From assembly GCF_000027005.1 (NCBI RefSeq), contig NC_012963.1:2294001-2358000 (forward strand): a stretch of DNA of 64,000 nucleotides. The letters run 5' to 3'. The notes under the pieces were generated by a model. The model made no database searches. It had not been told where the DNA came from and saw only the letters and a list, made by a program, of their open reading frames with translations. Source of the DNA: Komagataella phaffii GS115. Its lineage: Eukaryota; Ascomycota; Pichiomycetes; Pichiales; Pichiaceae. Within the stretch, counting starts at the first letter, position 1, and each line of letters opens with the position of its first letter. Of the stretch, positions 26,228-36,122 are shown piece after piece. A program made the translations under genes and the position numbers.

Positions 26228-28759
26228 ATGAATCAAGCTCTTGATTCCAAAACATTGGAGGATTCTTTGCTAATCGTCAAGCAGCAGATTACCTTGATGA
26301 GAAAATGTCTTGAGAGCAAAAACCCACAATTTATGGACGCTTTGAAACATGCCTCCACGTTCCTATCGGAATTACGTACTAACAAGTTGAGCCCCAAACT
26401 CTACTACGAATTGTATGTGTTGGTGTTTGACGGTCTAGCTTATTTGTCTGACTTCCTCAAAGAATCTCATCAAACCAACCATTTGGCCGATTTGTATGAG
26501 CTAGTACAATACGCAGGGAATATTGTTCCACGTCTATACTTAATGATCACGATTGGGTCGGTGTACATGTCAATTGAAAATGCTCCGAAGCTAGAAATCA
26601 TGAAAGACATGCTGGAGATGTCTGCCGGTGTTCAGGATCCAATTAGAGGATTGTTTTTGAGATATTATCTGTCTCAGAAGACTAAGGAGCTGTTGCCAAC
26701 AGAAACAGAAAGTGAACTGAAGGAGACAATTCAGTTTACAATTACCAACTTTATCGAAATGAACAAGCTATGGGTTCGTCTCAAGCACCAAGGCCATTCC
26801 AGTGAACGTGAAAGAAGGTTGAAAGAGAGAAAAGAATTGCAGATTTTGGTAGGATCCAATCTGGTTCGTATTTCGCAGTTGGACCAAATCGACAAGTTCT
26901 ATTACAAAGAATCGATTTTACCAAAAGTCTTGGAGCAAATTGTTCAATGTAAAGATTCCTTGGCTCAAGAGTATCTTCTGGATGTGATTATCCAAGTATT
27001 TCCTGATGAGTTCCATCTTCTCACCTTAGACGACTTCTTACAATCAACCTTGCACCTCAGTGAAGGTTTTAGTATGAACAAGATCTTGGTTACTCTGATA
27101 AATCGTCTAATTGACTTTCAGAAACGAGAACCAGCTAATGTCAAAGTTATCATAAGTGAGTTATCAACACTAACCCTCCAAAAGGATGAGCACGAAGAGA
27201 ACCATACTGAGGAGAGTGATTCCGAGACGACAAAACCACAAACTAGCTCTAATCTTTTTGAGAAGTTTTACGATTATTCTCACCTGTTAGTAGAAAACAA
27301 ACCTGAGCTAAACTTCAAAGATCTGAGTTTAATATTGGAGGCAATTTGTAAACTGTCTCTTAGTTACTATCCCCAAGATTATGAAAACATCAACAAAGTT
27401 TTTGGTTTTGCCCTTGCATTGATCCACCAGACGACCCAGCATTTAGAGATTTGGGAACCTTTATTGAAGACCCCAATATGTTACAACTTTGACCCCAAGT
27501 TGGTACTGTCGCTGGATGACAATTATAAACAGTTTGCTAGTGCCCTTCCAACAGCAATACAAAGCGCCAATGCATTGTACATCCTGGAGAAGTTTTTGGA
27601 ACAGGATGTGAGACTATCAACGGTAGAAGAAGTAAAGACGCTTTACGAGCTTTTGGCTGTGTGGTTCACTTCCGAGGACTCATCTGATTCTAACACTAAC
27701 TCTCTTCTTTTTGGAACAGATAGCAGCAAGAATGAACCCGATGAATCTCCTGAAGTTGTATCACAATATGAGGCGCTAGCCAAATCGATACATCTGATTC
27801 ATCACACCAATCCCTACAAGCATTTTGAATTACTAGAAATTGCAAAGTCGTTTATGTCAAAGTCTGGATCAAGAGTCAGGTACACCTACCCAACGTTGCT
27901 GTTTGCTGTTATTAAGTTGATTCGCAAACTAACCATCGTACAGAAGTTGAATGCTTTGAAATTGAAACAATTCTGCCAATTCTTCTCGGCAACGAACACA
28001 GAGTTATTGACGTTAGTCTCTAATGGAACTTTACAATCTGAGGGAGGAGTGTTGGCTCAAACTTGTATGAACTTGAACCTTTCGATGGCTTTGATATTGG
28101 ATCAATCGTCACATATCGATCTATCTTATGAATTTTTTATAAACAGTTTTGTCATTTACGAAGAGTCTATTGTGGATTCTAGATTGCAGTTCCAGTGTCT
28201 ACTAAGTATCATCGGCACCCTCCATAAGTGCAGAAACATTGTTAATGGTAATGAAGACAATTTTGATGTTTTGATCAGCAAGACTGCGCTCTATGGTTCC
28301 AAGCTACTGAAAAAGACAGATCAATGCCGTGCAGTTTATCTGGCTAGTCATTTGTGGTGGATTATCGAAGAGCTGGATGAGGAAGACGAGATAGAGTCAG
28401 AGACAGCCAAAACTAGTGAGGATGAACTGCAGGTTGTGATTAAAACTGATAACAAGAAAGTTCTAGAATGCCTGCAAAAGTCCCTTCGGATAGCAGACTC
28501 CTGCTTGGAGACAAATGTCTCACTGGAACTGTTTGTGGAGATTCTAAGTAGATCTCTTTACTTTTTCATACATGGCAACGAACTCATCACCATCAAGTAT
28601 CTCAATGGCTTGATTGAACTCATCCAAAACAGTATCCTGACAATCGGTGAGGAGAATACAAGCATCGATACTCCAACGAAACACTTCCAACGGACTCTGG
28701 AATACATTCGCCAACAGGCACAAATCGACTCTCGATTTGAGGAAATAAAAGATAGATAA
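26228..28759 (+). CDS. VPS35: Retromer core subunit Vps35
   Basis: 843 residues from the ATG at 26228 (MNQALDSKTLEDSLLIVKQQ), where homology to Vps35 begins. The frame is open 59 codons further to a TTG but has no ATG there. The N-terminal Vps26-binding patch is clear: LADLYELVQYAGNIVPRLYLMITIGSVY with the invariant PRLYLM. GVQDPIRGLFLRYYLSQKTKELLP and FIEMNKLWVRLKHQG follow. The rest is an alpha-solenoid ending with the Vps29-binding half. An acidic low-complexity loop (DEHEENHTEESDSETTK) interrupts it near 385. It retrieves sorting receptors from endosomes to Golgi. Confidence 0.96.
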   Translation: MNQALDSKTLEDSLLIVKQQITLMRKCLESKNPQFMDALKHASTFLSELRTNKLSPKLYYELYVLVFDGLAYLSDFLKESHQTNHLADLYELVQYAGNIVPRLYLMITIGSVYMSIENAPKLEIMKDMLEMSAGVQDPIRGLFLRYYLSQKTKELLPTETESELKETIQFTITNFIEMNKLWVRLKHQGHSSERERRLKERKELQILVGSNLVRISQLDQIDKFYYKESILPKVLEQIVQCKDSLAQEYLLDVIIQVFPDEFHLLTLDDFLQSTLHLSEGFSMNKILVTLINRLIDFQKREPANVKVIISELSTLTLQKDEHEENHTEESDSETTKPQTSSNLFEKFYDYSHLLVENKPELNFKDLSLILEAICKLSLSYYPQDYENINKVFGFALALIHQTTQHLEIWEPLLKTPICYNFDPKLVLSLDDNYKQFASALPTAIQSANALYILEKFLEQDVRLSTVEEVKTLYELLAVWFTSEDSSDSNTNSLLFGTDSSKNEPDESPEVVSQYEALAKSIHLIHHTNPYKHFELLEIAKSFMSKSGSRVRYTYPTLLFAVIKLIRKLTIVQKLNALKLKQFCQFFSATNTELLTLVSNGTLQSEGGVLAQTCMNLNLSMALILDQSSHIDLSYEFFINSFVIYEESIVDSRLQFQCLLSIIGTLHKCRNIVNGNEDNFDVLISKTALYGSKLLKKTDQCRAVYLASHLWWIIEELDEEDEIESETAKTSEDELQVVIKTDNKKVLECLQKSLRIADSCLETNVSLELFVEILSRSLYFFIHGNELITIKYLNGLIELIQNSILTIGEENTSIDTPTKHFQRTLEYIRQQAQIDSRFEEIKDR

Positions 28760-28809
28760 TTTCAGATTAAATTATACATGTGAATTTTTGAAAAGGACCT
28801 AAAATTTGT

Positions 28810-28980
28810 TTAACGGTACTTGTGGAATCCAATGTCGTTGGCTCTCTCTCTAAAGCATTGACGGCAGATGTTCAGGCCGTACTTACGGATTAAACCTTGG
28901 TGAGAGGCACAGACACGGCACTGTCTAGAACCCTTTCCGTAGTTTCTTGGGTGTGAAAACCAAACTGATTCGTGAGCCAT
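28810..28980 (-). CDS. RPS29: 40S ribosomal protein S29 (uS14)
   Basis: A 56-residue frame, [20 protein letters not shown] to the end [15 protein letters not shown]. The zinc-binding cysteines are in CRVC and CRQC. This is the full length of eukaryotic uS14, which sits in the 40S head near the mRNA entry. The Leu of KYGLN is encoded by CTG, evidence for standard decoding. The TAA stop is 50 bp from the convergent VPS35 stop. The 5' side likely carries a leader intron (see separate entry). Confidence 0.97.
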   Translation of the reverse strand: MAHESVWFSHPRNYGKGSRQCRVCASHQGLIRKYGLNICRQCFRERANDIGFHKYR

Positions 28981-28984
28981 GATG

Positions 28985-29211
28985 CTAGTAATGTTAGTAG
29001 GCGTCCTTTAGGATTTTACTGAAGTGAATGAGCTGGCTTGAGTTTGCAGGATTTTTTTTTTTTCAACTGGTACTCTCTGATGGTCTTGATAGTTTCCCTT
29101 TCAACATGAATTTTGAATTTCTTTGGTGTGACCTGTTGTTTGGCTTCACATAAACATCCAATACATCAGCCTCTCCACTCCAGTTAAAATATCATGGTGG
29201 TTCAAACTTAC
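28985..29211 (-). other. Probable 5' UTR intron of RPS29
   Basis: On the minus strand, a canonical TACTAAC is followed eight bases later by ACTAG (acceptor ending at 28985), four bases before the ATG. A GTAAGT donor starts at 29211, giving a 227-bp intron. Another donor-like GTAAGC near 29412 is possible. Splicing would not change the protein. Confidence 0.6.
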
Positions 29212-29323
29212 AATAATTGATCTCTTTGATGTTTTTGGTGTACGAAGTGAATAGGAACGAACAAATTGACTCCAGGAACCCAGTCCAGTTTGCGCGAACA
29301 GTGGGAAAAAAAAACTCTGTATC

Positions 29324-29343
29324 TCACGTGTCATTCTAGGGCT
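29324..29343. promoter_or_regulatory. CACGTG plus TAGGG element in the RPS29/TSR1 promoter
   Basis: TCACGTG at 29324-29330 is followed by CTAGGGCT at 29336-29343, seven of eight bases of the Tbf1-type TTAGGGYT. A second CACGTG is at 29426-29431, about 100 bp before TSR1. Cbf1 with Tbf1 controls ribosomal protein genes in some yeasts outside Saccharomyces. Functional assignment is inference. The whole 28981-29528 gap otherwise holds only the RPS29 leader intron and A/T runs. Confidence 0.45.
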
Positions 29344-29528
29344 CAAACCTAGTGATGATGGGATGTATTTGGCATCCTTTCCGTGGAATTGTGCACATGA
29401 CATACGGCTTACTTTCGGTATATTACACGTGATGAGCTTAGGGAGATGAGAAAAAAAAAATTATGTATTAAAGGATCTGAAAATTTTAGACCTACAGTGT
29501 ACTTTAATTATACAATTTCTCCTAAGCA

Positions 29529-31832
29529 ATGGCTGGTCATTCCCATAGGTCCACTCTTAAGAATAACCATAAGCCCTTCAAGTCGAGACATGCCTCAAAG
29601 GGCTCCTTGAAGGCAAGTTACAAGGGTAAAGTTGAGAAATCGGAGACAGGAACTAATAAGAAACTCAAGATAACAACCAAACAGGAGAGAAAGAATATTG
29701 CTCAACAGTTACGACAAAATAAAATCCTTCAGACGTCTTTGGAAAGACAATTGTTTGCTGGCTCCAATGGTGCAGAGAAAGTTGTCACCATCTTGGCATT
29801 GGCAGATGATATTGATGGCGTCGATATTGCCAATTTGCTGTTAGTATCTCTTAATGACTCCACAGCAAACTCTCAGGATTTGAAAATCACAGACCAGCCC
29901 AGCATCAACTCCTTCAGAATTGAACGTTTTAAATCGAATATTAAATTTGTTTTGCCAGACATGTCCAACTTCCTTTCAGTGCTGGATGCTTGTAAAGTTT
30001 CAGATTTCATTGTACTGGGCCTTTCTGCTACTGAAGAAGTTAGCCCTGAGTTTGGAGAACAAATAATCAGGGCAATTGAATTGCAAGGTATTGCTTCGGT
30101 GCTTCCAGTCGTGTCAAACTTGGTCACAGCTTATCCTAAGAAAAATTTTCAACAAGATGTCTTGAGATCATTGAATTCCTATATCAAGCACTTCTTTCCG
30201 ACACAAGATAAGGTTTTCAATCTGGAGGCTGTTACCGAATCTTTGAATGCCATGAGAACTTTGTGTCAAAAATTCCCCAAGTCAATTACTTGGAGAGATT
30301 CTAGAGGTTATTTGTTGGCCAACAGACTAGATTATCACAACGGGTCGTTGGTGGTGGAAGGAACTGTCAGAGGTGTTGGTTTCAACAGTAATAGATTAGT
30401 GCATCTTCCTGGGTTAGGGGATTTTCAACTAGACCATATTGAAGTTTTACCAAAACCAGGTAGGAAACAGACAGAAGATCAGGAAATGTCAGAACAACAA
30501 AATTTCTATCCATCTCCCGAATCTCAAGAAAATTTAGAAGAGATCTCTCCTGAAGACCCCAACCTGGAGGATGAAGATATGCAGGATGTGGTATCGGAAG
30601 AAGAAAAAGGTCCCGAACTTGGTGTTCGCTTGGATGGGTATGAGTACTTCGAAGATGCCAGAGATAAAGACAGTGTGCCTGTCAATATGCCAAAAAGTTT
30701 ATCCGAGTTTCAATCGAGATGGTATTTGAATGATCAACTTGATGAAATTACTGAAGTTGATGAACAGCTCTCTTCTGACGAGGTAGAGGGGGAGCAACAA
30801 ATGGAGGTAGATATTGACATTGATGAAGTGGACCAAGAGCAATTTGAAGAGCTAGATGCTGAAGAGGAAGCAAGACAGCTGCAGACATATAAGGAAAGAG
30901 AAAGACAAGATCTAGAGTTCCCTGACGAATTTGAACTACTTCCGAATGTAAGCGCAAAGAAAACTCTAGAAAGATACAGAGGTGTCAAATCATTGGCAAA
31001 TTGTGATTGGGATTACGATGAAAAAGATGATTTGAAGCCTGAAGACTGGCACAGATTACTAAGGATCTCAAATTTCACAGCTACAAAGAACAGAATTCTC
31101 AAAGAGGCCATCAATGAAGCGGAAGTGAGGGCTGGCACGTTGGTACGATTGTATATCAACGCACCGGAAGACGTTGTTTCTAAGATTCCAAATGTCGAAA
31201 CGAATACCTTTACTATCTATGCACTTTTAGAACATGAACACAAATTAGCCGTATCCAACTTTAGCATTCAAGCTTGGGAAGAATATGATAAGCCCATCCC
31301 ATCAAAGGACACCATGATTGTTCAGTATGGTTTCAGAAGACAAGTTATAGAACCAGTATTCAGTGCGGCTTCGAACAACAGTAACAATGTCCACAAGTAT
31401 GAAAGATTTTTGCATAAAGAATCGGTAGCAGTGGCTACTGCCATTGCACCCGTGATGTTTCCATCGACACCTGCAATCTTTTTCAAGGAAGGCCCTGAAG
31501 GCCAAATTGAACTGCTGGGACAAGGTACTTTCCTCAATTGTGATCACAGCCGTGTTCTTGCCAAAAGAATTGTTCTTACAGGTGAGCCGTTTAAGATGCA
31601 CAAGAGATTGGTTACTGTCCGTTACATGTTTTTCAACCCTGAGGATATTAACTGGTTCAAAGCTATCCCACTATTTACAAAGATGGGTCGTGCTGGTATA
31701 ATCAAGGAAAGTCTCGGAACGCATGGCTATTTTAAGGCAACCTTTGACGGTAAGCTTAACGCACAGGACACCATCGCCATGGCATTGTACAAAAGAATGT
31801 GGCCTAAGAGGTCAACACTGGCATCTATATAG
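29529..31832 (+). CDS. TSR1: Tsr1, 40S biogenesis GTPase-like factor
   Basis: 767 residues. The start MAGHSHRSTLKNNHKPFKSRHASKGSLK is the conserved basic Tsr1 N-terminus. The translation-factor-like body follows with FKSNIKFVLPDMSNFLSVLDACKVSDFIVLGLS and FGEQIIRAIELQGIASV. An acidic stretch (about 320-470) with many Glu/Asp is next. The C-terminal DUF663-type domain contains LANCDWDYDEKDD, YDKPIPSKDTMIVQYGFRR, NVHKYERFLH and the highly conserved GRAGIIKESLGTHGYFKATFDGKL. It lacks GTPase residues as Tsr1 does. It binds pre-40S and blocks premature subunit joining. Confidence 0.95.
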   Translation: MAGHSHRSTLKNNHKPFKSRHASKGSLKASYKGKVEKSETGTNKKLKITTKQERKNIAQQLRQNKILQTSLERQLFAGSNGAEKVVTILALADDIDGVDIANLLLVSLNDSTANSQDLKITDQPSINSFRIERFKSNIKFVLPDMSNFLSVLDACKVSDFIVLGLSATEEVSPEFGEQIIRAIELQGIASVLPVVSNLVTAYPKKNFQQDVLRSLNSYIKHFFPTQDKVFNLEAVTESLNAMRTLCQKFPKSITWRDSRGYLLANRLDYHNGSLVVEGTVRGVGFNSNRLVHLPGLGDFQLDHIEVLPKPGRKQTEDQEMSEQQNFYPSPESQENLEEISPEDPNLEDEDMQDVVSEEEKGPELGVRLDGYEYFEDARDKDSVPVNMPKSLSEFQSRWYLNDQLDEITEVDEQLSSDEVEGEQQMEVDIDIDEVDQEQFEELDAEEEARQLQTYKERERQDLEFPDEFELLPNVSAKKTLERYRGVKSLANCDWDYDEKDDLKPEDWHRLLRISNFTATKNRILKEAINEAEVRAGTLVRLYINAPEDVVSKIPNVETNTFTIYALLEHEHKLAVSNFSIQAWEEYDKPIPSKDTMIVQYGFRRQVIEPVFSAASNNSNNVHKYERFLHKESVAVATAIAPVMFPSTPAIFFKEGPEGQIELLGQGTFLNCDHSRVLAKRIVLTGEPFKMHKRLVTVRYMFFNPEDINWFKAIPLFTKMGRAGIIKESLGTHGYFKATFDGKLNAQDTIAMALYKRMWPKRSTLASI

Positions 31833-31952
31833 CATAGACATCATTGATTACGTAACAGAACGAATTATAGATATCTTCTCGATACGTCTGCAATCCCACT
31901 ATCTGACTCAATCTCCGACTTAATCCAGTTATTGTTGGAATATTGTCTCGTT

Positions 31953-33254
31953 ATGAGTGAGTTATCCCATGCACAGAATCCCCAAACTTCTTTCTTTACT
32001 TGCATTTCATGTAGTATCAAATTCCCCACGGCTGACCTGCAAAGGCTACATATGAAGACAGATTGGCATCGGTATAACCTGAAGAGAAGAGTCGCCTTAT
32101 TGCCTCCCATTCCTTCAGATGTTTTTGCTGAAAAGTTCATTATAAACCGCAATGAAGAATCTGAGCGGCAAAATGAAGATGAGGACGGGTTTGCAATTCA
32201 TAGAAGATTCAAGAACCCTAATAGTCAACCTCAAATGACGAAAAAGGAAATGAAGAAAAGAGCTGCCTTGGAGAGACTGAGGGGCAGGAATGATAGAACG
32301 CCTGTCTCCCTTTCTGTGAGGGAAGCTAGCCCAATTGGAACAGTCGTCTCTCAAGTTTCAGATTTCACGCTTGGAGAGTCCATCCACATCGCTGATTCAG
32401 AATCGGCCCTACTGTCAGAGCAAGATTATAACTCATACTATACAAGCGACGAGGAAGGCTATAGTGACAGTTCGCCTGCCGAAAGAGATTTTGAAGAGGA
32501 GCTACTGTCTGATAAAGAGATTTTGGAAGAAATGATACCTCATTCTGCCTGTCTTTATTGTGGTATTGATAATGTCAACGTTGAAAAGAATTTGGTCCAT
32601 ATGTTTAAAAGCCATGGACTGTACATACCTGAGCGATCATATTTAAGTGATTTGGAGGGATTGTTAGATTACCTGAGCTTCAAGATATCGGTGGAGAATA
32701 AGTGTTTGCATTGCGACTTTACCGGAAGAAACTTGCAAGGTATCAGACAACATGTGAAGGTGAAAGGTCATTGTTCACTACCATATGAATCAAAGGAGGA
32801 TAGAAGATTCTTTGGTAAATTCTATACTTTCGAACAAGATTCTGTTGAGAAAAAAGGTGCAACAAGATCCGTCTCTTTTGCTGAACCTGAGAGATCGGAA
32901 GATAATTCCGATAGAGAGCTTGACCAGGATATCCAAGATGAACAATATACTGTAGCTACCATAGAATCATCTGGTTATGAACTGGTGTTGCCTACAGGAA
33001 TCAGACTTGGCCATAGATCCTTACAGCGGTACTACAGACAAAATCTTGGACATTTGAGCTATTTGAATGATGACGTAAGAACAGTTGCCGTTGCTGATCC
33101 CAGAACGATGGGTAACCTTACCCAAAAACAAATTCAAAACCTTGAAAAGACAGCATACCTCAAAGAGCAATACTTTAACAGTAAAGCACTAGCCAAGAAA
33201 ACCAAGTCCATCAGTAATCATAAAAAGTATTATGAGCCCGAAAAATTAAGGTAG
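31953..33254 (+). CDS. REI1: Rei1/Reh1-type zinc-finger factor of late 60S maturation
   Basis: 433 residues from the ATG at 31953 (MSELSHAQNPQ); the open frame starts at a TTG seven codons upstream. Four C2H2-type parts are seen: an N-terminal U1-like finger CISCSIKF...LHMKTDWHRYNLKRRV, then CLYCGIDNVNVEKNLVHMFKSH and CLHCDFTGRNLQGIRQHVKVKGH, with YLSDLEGLLDYLSFKISVENKC between. LVLPTGIRLGHRSLQRYYRQNL near the end is the segment that reaches the exit tunnel. The factor releases Arx1 with Jjj1, which is also in this window. Rei1 versus its paralogue Reh1 cannot be decided here. Convergent with VAC14, 25 bp apart. Confidence 0.88.
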   Translation: MSELSHAQNPQTSFFTCISCSIKFPTADLQRLHMKTDWHRYNLKRRVALLPPIPSDVFAEKFIINRNEESERQNEDEDGFAIHRRFKNPNSQPQMTKKEMKKRAALERLRGRNDRTPVSLSVREASPIGTVVSQVSDFTLGESIHIADSESALLSEQDYNSYYTSDEEGYSDSSPAERDFEEELLSDKEILEEMIPHSACLYCGIDNVNVEKNLVHMFKSHGLYIPERSYLSDLEGLLDYLSFKISVENKCLHCDFTGRNLQGIRQHVKVKGHCSLPYESKEDRRFFGKFYTFEQDSVEKKGATRSVSFAEPERSEDNSDRELDQDIQDEQYTVATIESSGYELVLPTGIRLGHRSLQRYYRQNLGHLSYLNDDVRTVAVADPRTMGNLTQKQIQNLEKTAYLKEQYFNSKALAKKTKSISNHKKYYEPEKLR

Positions 33255-33279
33255 TTTCGGACAGCATAAACACTATACT

Positions 33280-35727
33280 TCAATCTTTATCGTTATTATT
33301 GAATCCAATTCCAAATGGCCGACTTGAAATTTTTCTTACCAAGGTACTCTGTTTTTTGGATGTTTTGTCAGATTTATTTGATCCAATTCCTGACTTATCA
33401 CTAAATTCTTCCGTCTTAGGACTAGCAGGGTTCAAAGAAAGTTTTGATAGTTGGCCAAGGTCATAATCTCTGGGTGCCTTTTTGTTTAGTTCAGATAGCC
33501 GATATTCTTCGTGTTTTTGTTGAATGGACTTGAAAATTTCTAATAGTTCAAGTTTCTCTTCTATTCGGCTCTCGATTTTTGCTTCACTGTTTCTTCTATT
33601 GGAAGGTATAGGAAGGTTGTTGATATTTGAAACGCTATCCAGACGAGTTTTCAGCGTGTGAAATGCGGTAGATTGGGGTAGCAACATCAATATCCCATAG
33701 AGGCATCTGTAGAGATAAGGATTTGACTCCGGTGACAATAGCTGCATTCTCAGTTTTGCAAACACTGGACTTTCTAGTAACTGAACTAGTATGTCAATCT
33801 GGACCATCAAACTAACGGTTAGTTCGTTTTCTGTAAATGTTTCCAAAATGCCGAAAGCCAGCTGATAAGATTGACATAGCATACATAATGAAAGTAACGC
33901 TGGTGGATTGTGAGACCAGCTCTTGAACAACCTTTTAAAAAGGTTCCAATCTTCTTCGCTTTCGTTCATATTACTTTTTAGGTTCAGATTGTGCCTCAAC
34001 TTGGTCAATTCAGGAGCAGTGATTAAATTATTGTTCAACATTTGCACCATAATCGATATGAACCCAAGATCCGGCTCATTCTCTAAAACTTTTGCCAATG
34101 AACTGTATATCATCTCTGGGTTAAGAGAGATACAAAGGGTTCTTAATATAAAGTTACCTCTACTTTCTAAGAGAAGTCTATCACTTTTGAAAAGCTGCAG
34201 TAGGTCTATCATAAATGATTCAAAATATTTATCGTTTCCTCTGTTGGCAATGTTCGCCAGCAGTTGTAAAACTTTATCAATAACCTTTTCACTGGGATCA
34301 CTCATAGCTCGAAGCAAATGCACGGATATGGTTTCATTATTGTTGGAAAGAACTTCTTCGAAGCATTTGTCATTCAACATTATTAACCAGTCCAAGGCTG
34401 CTAGTCGAGTCTGTTCTTTGTCGTTCAAGGAATTCAAAGTCAAGACTTTAACAATTTGGGAAATATTCAAACTTTTATCATCACCCTCAATCTCATGCCC
34501 TTCGATTAATTTCATAAGCTCCAAGTTCAGTTGTATTGCACTCTCTCTTGACGTTCCCTCATGGGCAACAATTGACAGTAAAATGCTCAGAATATCAGGT
34601 ATCAGGGGTATAAAACTCAAGGGTGATATTTTTAGTAGCGTGGCTAACCAAGACAGAACAACAATTTGTATTTCCTCCTTGGATGAATCTAAGTGGGATA
34701 TTAGAATGTGAATGATCTCTGGAAAATCCAGATTAATATCTTGACCATGTATATAGTTTCCTTCGACAATACGCTGGATCGGATGGTCAACTTTAACTGA
34801 GGAGCCACTTTCATTGTCTAAAGTTAGCTTATTAGTGGTATTTTCTTTCTTTGATTCTTGCAGTATTTTTTTTATCTCATTGATGTTTTCGATCTCTTGG
34901 AGCAGTAGATCAAGCAAACTGTGGGTAGCAACTTTGACATCATCATGTCCATCACTTAAAAACTGGATCAAGCCACTCAAAAAAGTCGGAAGATAGTAAA
35001 TCAAATCTAAATCTGATATAGAATCTAAAAGTCTGATCCAAGAAACCAGAAACATACGAACGTAGGGGTTCATTACGTAAATTCTTTCCTTTAGTAAAAT
35101 GATGAACTTGGGAAGCGAAAAAGCCAATGGAGATTGGGGCTCATTAACTTGGATTGTCTTTCCATTAGGTTTTTCCACAGTGGACTTTAACTCCTTGTAA
35201 TCCTCCGGTTTTTTGACGTTCAAGACAGACACGTAGGTGGTTGCCTTTTCAGCCACGATGTCTTTGATGAGGCGGTCCAGTAAATCAGCACCTTTCTTGA
35301 CACTGACTTCTGAATCAGCAGTCAATTTGCACAGATTATCAAAAATTTCGTTGAAATACAGCAAGATTTCACCCTTGGCGACTTTGGATATGTTGTATAG
35401 AGATTCACAGGCATAATAACGAACCCTTGCATCCTGATCACCAAAACACGCCAAAACGGGGTGAATGATCTTCTCTAAATATTTTGGTACTTCATGCTGT
35501 CCCAAGGCAATTGCGGTAGCAGCCAATCCAATGAGACCTCCATTTCTTGAGTTTGGCTGGTGAACAGCGTAGGCAAAGTCTCTAGATAACTTCGAGATAA
35601 TTTCATTGATCTTGTTAGAATCGCCGGCTTTTATCAGGTCTTTGATCAATTTCTCCAATTCCAAAGCGGCGGCTTTTCTCTTTTCGTAAAGCCTGTCATT
35701 CAGGCCCCTTTGGATGTTTTTATCCAT
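33280..35727 (-). CDS. VAC14: Vac14, scaffold of the PI(3,5)P2 kinase complex
   Basis: 815 residues of HEAT repeats starting MDKNIQRGLNDRLYEKRKAAALELE. The N-terminal VAC14 signature includes DFAYAVHQPNSRNGGLIGLAATAIALG and FGDQDARVRYYACESLYNISKVAKGEIL, where the Fab1-binding region lies. The Fig4-binding C-terminal half has LSLCMLCQSYQLAFGILETF and LVQLLESPVFAKLRMQLL, followed by PNPYLYRCLYGILMLLPQSTAF-like sequence. The tail after about 760 is disordered. Vac14 pentamers organise Fab1 and Fig4 at the vacuole. Length is close to the Saccharomyces protein (880). Confidence 0.94.
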   Translation of the reverse strand: MDKNIQRGLNDRLYEKRKAAALELEKLIKDLIKAGDSNKINEIISKLSRDFAYAVHQPNSRNGGLIGLAATAIALGQHEVPKYLEKIIHPVLACFGDQDARVRYYACESLYNISKVAKGEILLYFNEIFDNLCKLTADSEVSVKKGADLLDRLIKDIVAEKATTYVSVLNVKKPEDYKELKSTVEKPNGKTIQVNEPQSPLAFSLPKFIILLKERIYVMNPYVRMFLVSWIRLLDSISDLDLIYYLPTFLSGLIQFLSDGHDDVKVATHSLLDLLLQEIENINEIKKILQESKKENTTNKLTLDNESGSSVKVDHPIQRIVEGNYIHGQDINLDFPEIIHILISHLDSSKEEIQIVVLSWLATLLKISPLSFIPLIPDILSILLSIVAHEGTSRESAIQLNLELMKLIEGHEIEGDDKSLNISQIVKVLTLNSLNDKEQTRLAALDWLIMLNDKCFEEVLSNNNETISVHLLRAMSDPSEKVIDKVLQLLANIANRGNDKYFESFMIDLLQLFKSDRLLLESRGNFILRTLCISLNPEMIYSSLAKVLENEPDLGFISIMVQMLNNNLITAPELTKLRHNLNLKSNMNESEEDWNLFKRLFKSWSHNPPALLSLCMLCQSYQLAFGILETFTENELTVSLMVQIDILVQLLESPVFAKLRMQLLSPESNPYLYRCLYGILMLLPQSTAFHTLKTRLDSVSNINNLPIPSNRRNSEAKIESRIEEKLELLEIFKSIQQKHEEYRLSELNKKAPRDYDLGQLSKLSLNPASPKTEEFSDKSGIGSNKSDKTSKKQSTLVRKISSRPFGIGFNNNDKD

Positions 35728-36122
35728 TGTTGTTGGTGGGGACGGAGGTGTTTATGTAAGGTTGATTTGTATGCAGTTTGAGGGCGAGAAGTTATACGTT
35801 TTAAATTATATTATGTAATCGATGGAGCAACAGGTGAAAAGTTAGCACACTGATTCAATGGTAAGCTATGGGAATAGATAGATTGGAAGGCCGGATGTGT
35901 GTTACAAAGTATGTTTTGTCGGTTGATGAAATATTTGACCCAAATAACACTACGAGCTAGATATTTTTGATAATCATGATATGTTTCACTTTCAGGGTTC
36001 ATCTGCTGACTTCGCAAATAAACAATATGTAAACACTAATTTCTACGATCACTGCTCATAAAACTGCAAATCACATTTGATTTCTTGGTATAAAAGTTCA
36101 AACTATTTTTCGTACATAATGT
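35728..36122. other. Gap between VAC14 start and CCW14 end
   Basis: 395 bp, A/T-rich. It holds the VAC14 promoter and the CCW14 3' flank. I considered a box C/D snoRNA here and rejected it for lack of a terminal stem. Nothing else is recognisable. Confidence 0.4.

Noticed and set aside
29198..29215. GGTTCAAACTT resembling a tRNA B box
   Set aside because: The sequence lacks the CC end of a B box, and there is no A box or acceptor stem. It overlaps the RPS29 leader-intron donor.
33923..34711. 262-codon open frame on the plus strand inside VAC14
   Set aside because: It is antisense to a clear HEAT-repeat protein, and its content is the Ser/Leu-rich mirror of Lys/Glu/Leu codons. No domain is visible.
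35925..36015. Possible box C/D snoRNA between VAC14 and CCW14
   Set aside because: TTGATGA and CTGA flank a 10-base match to 18S rRNA (ACTACGAGCT), but there is no good terminal stem and the match is not placed next to a D or D' box. A 10-base match is expected by chance.
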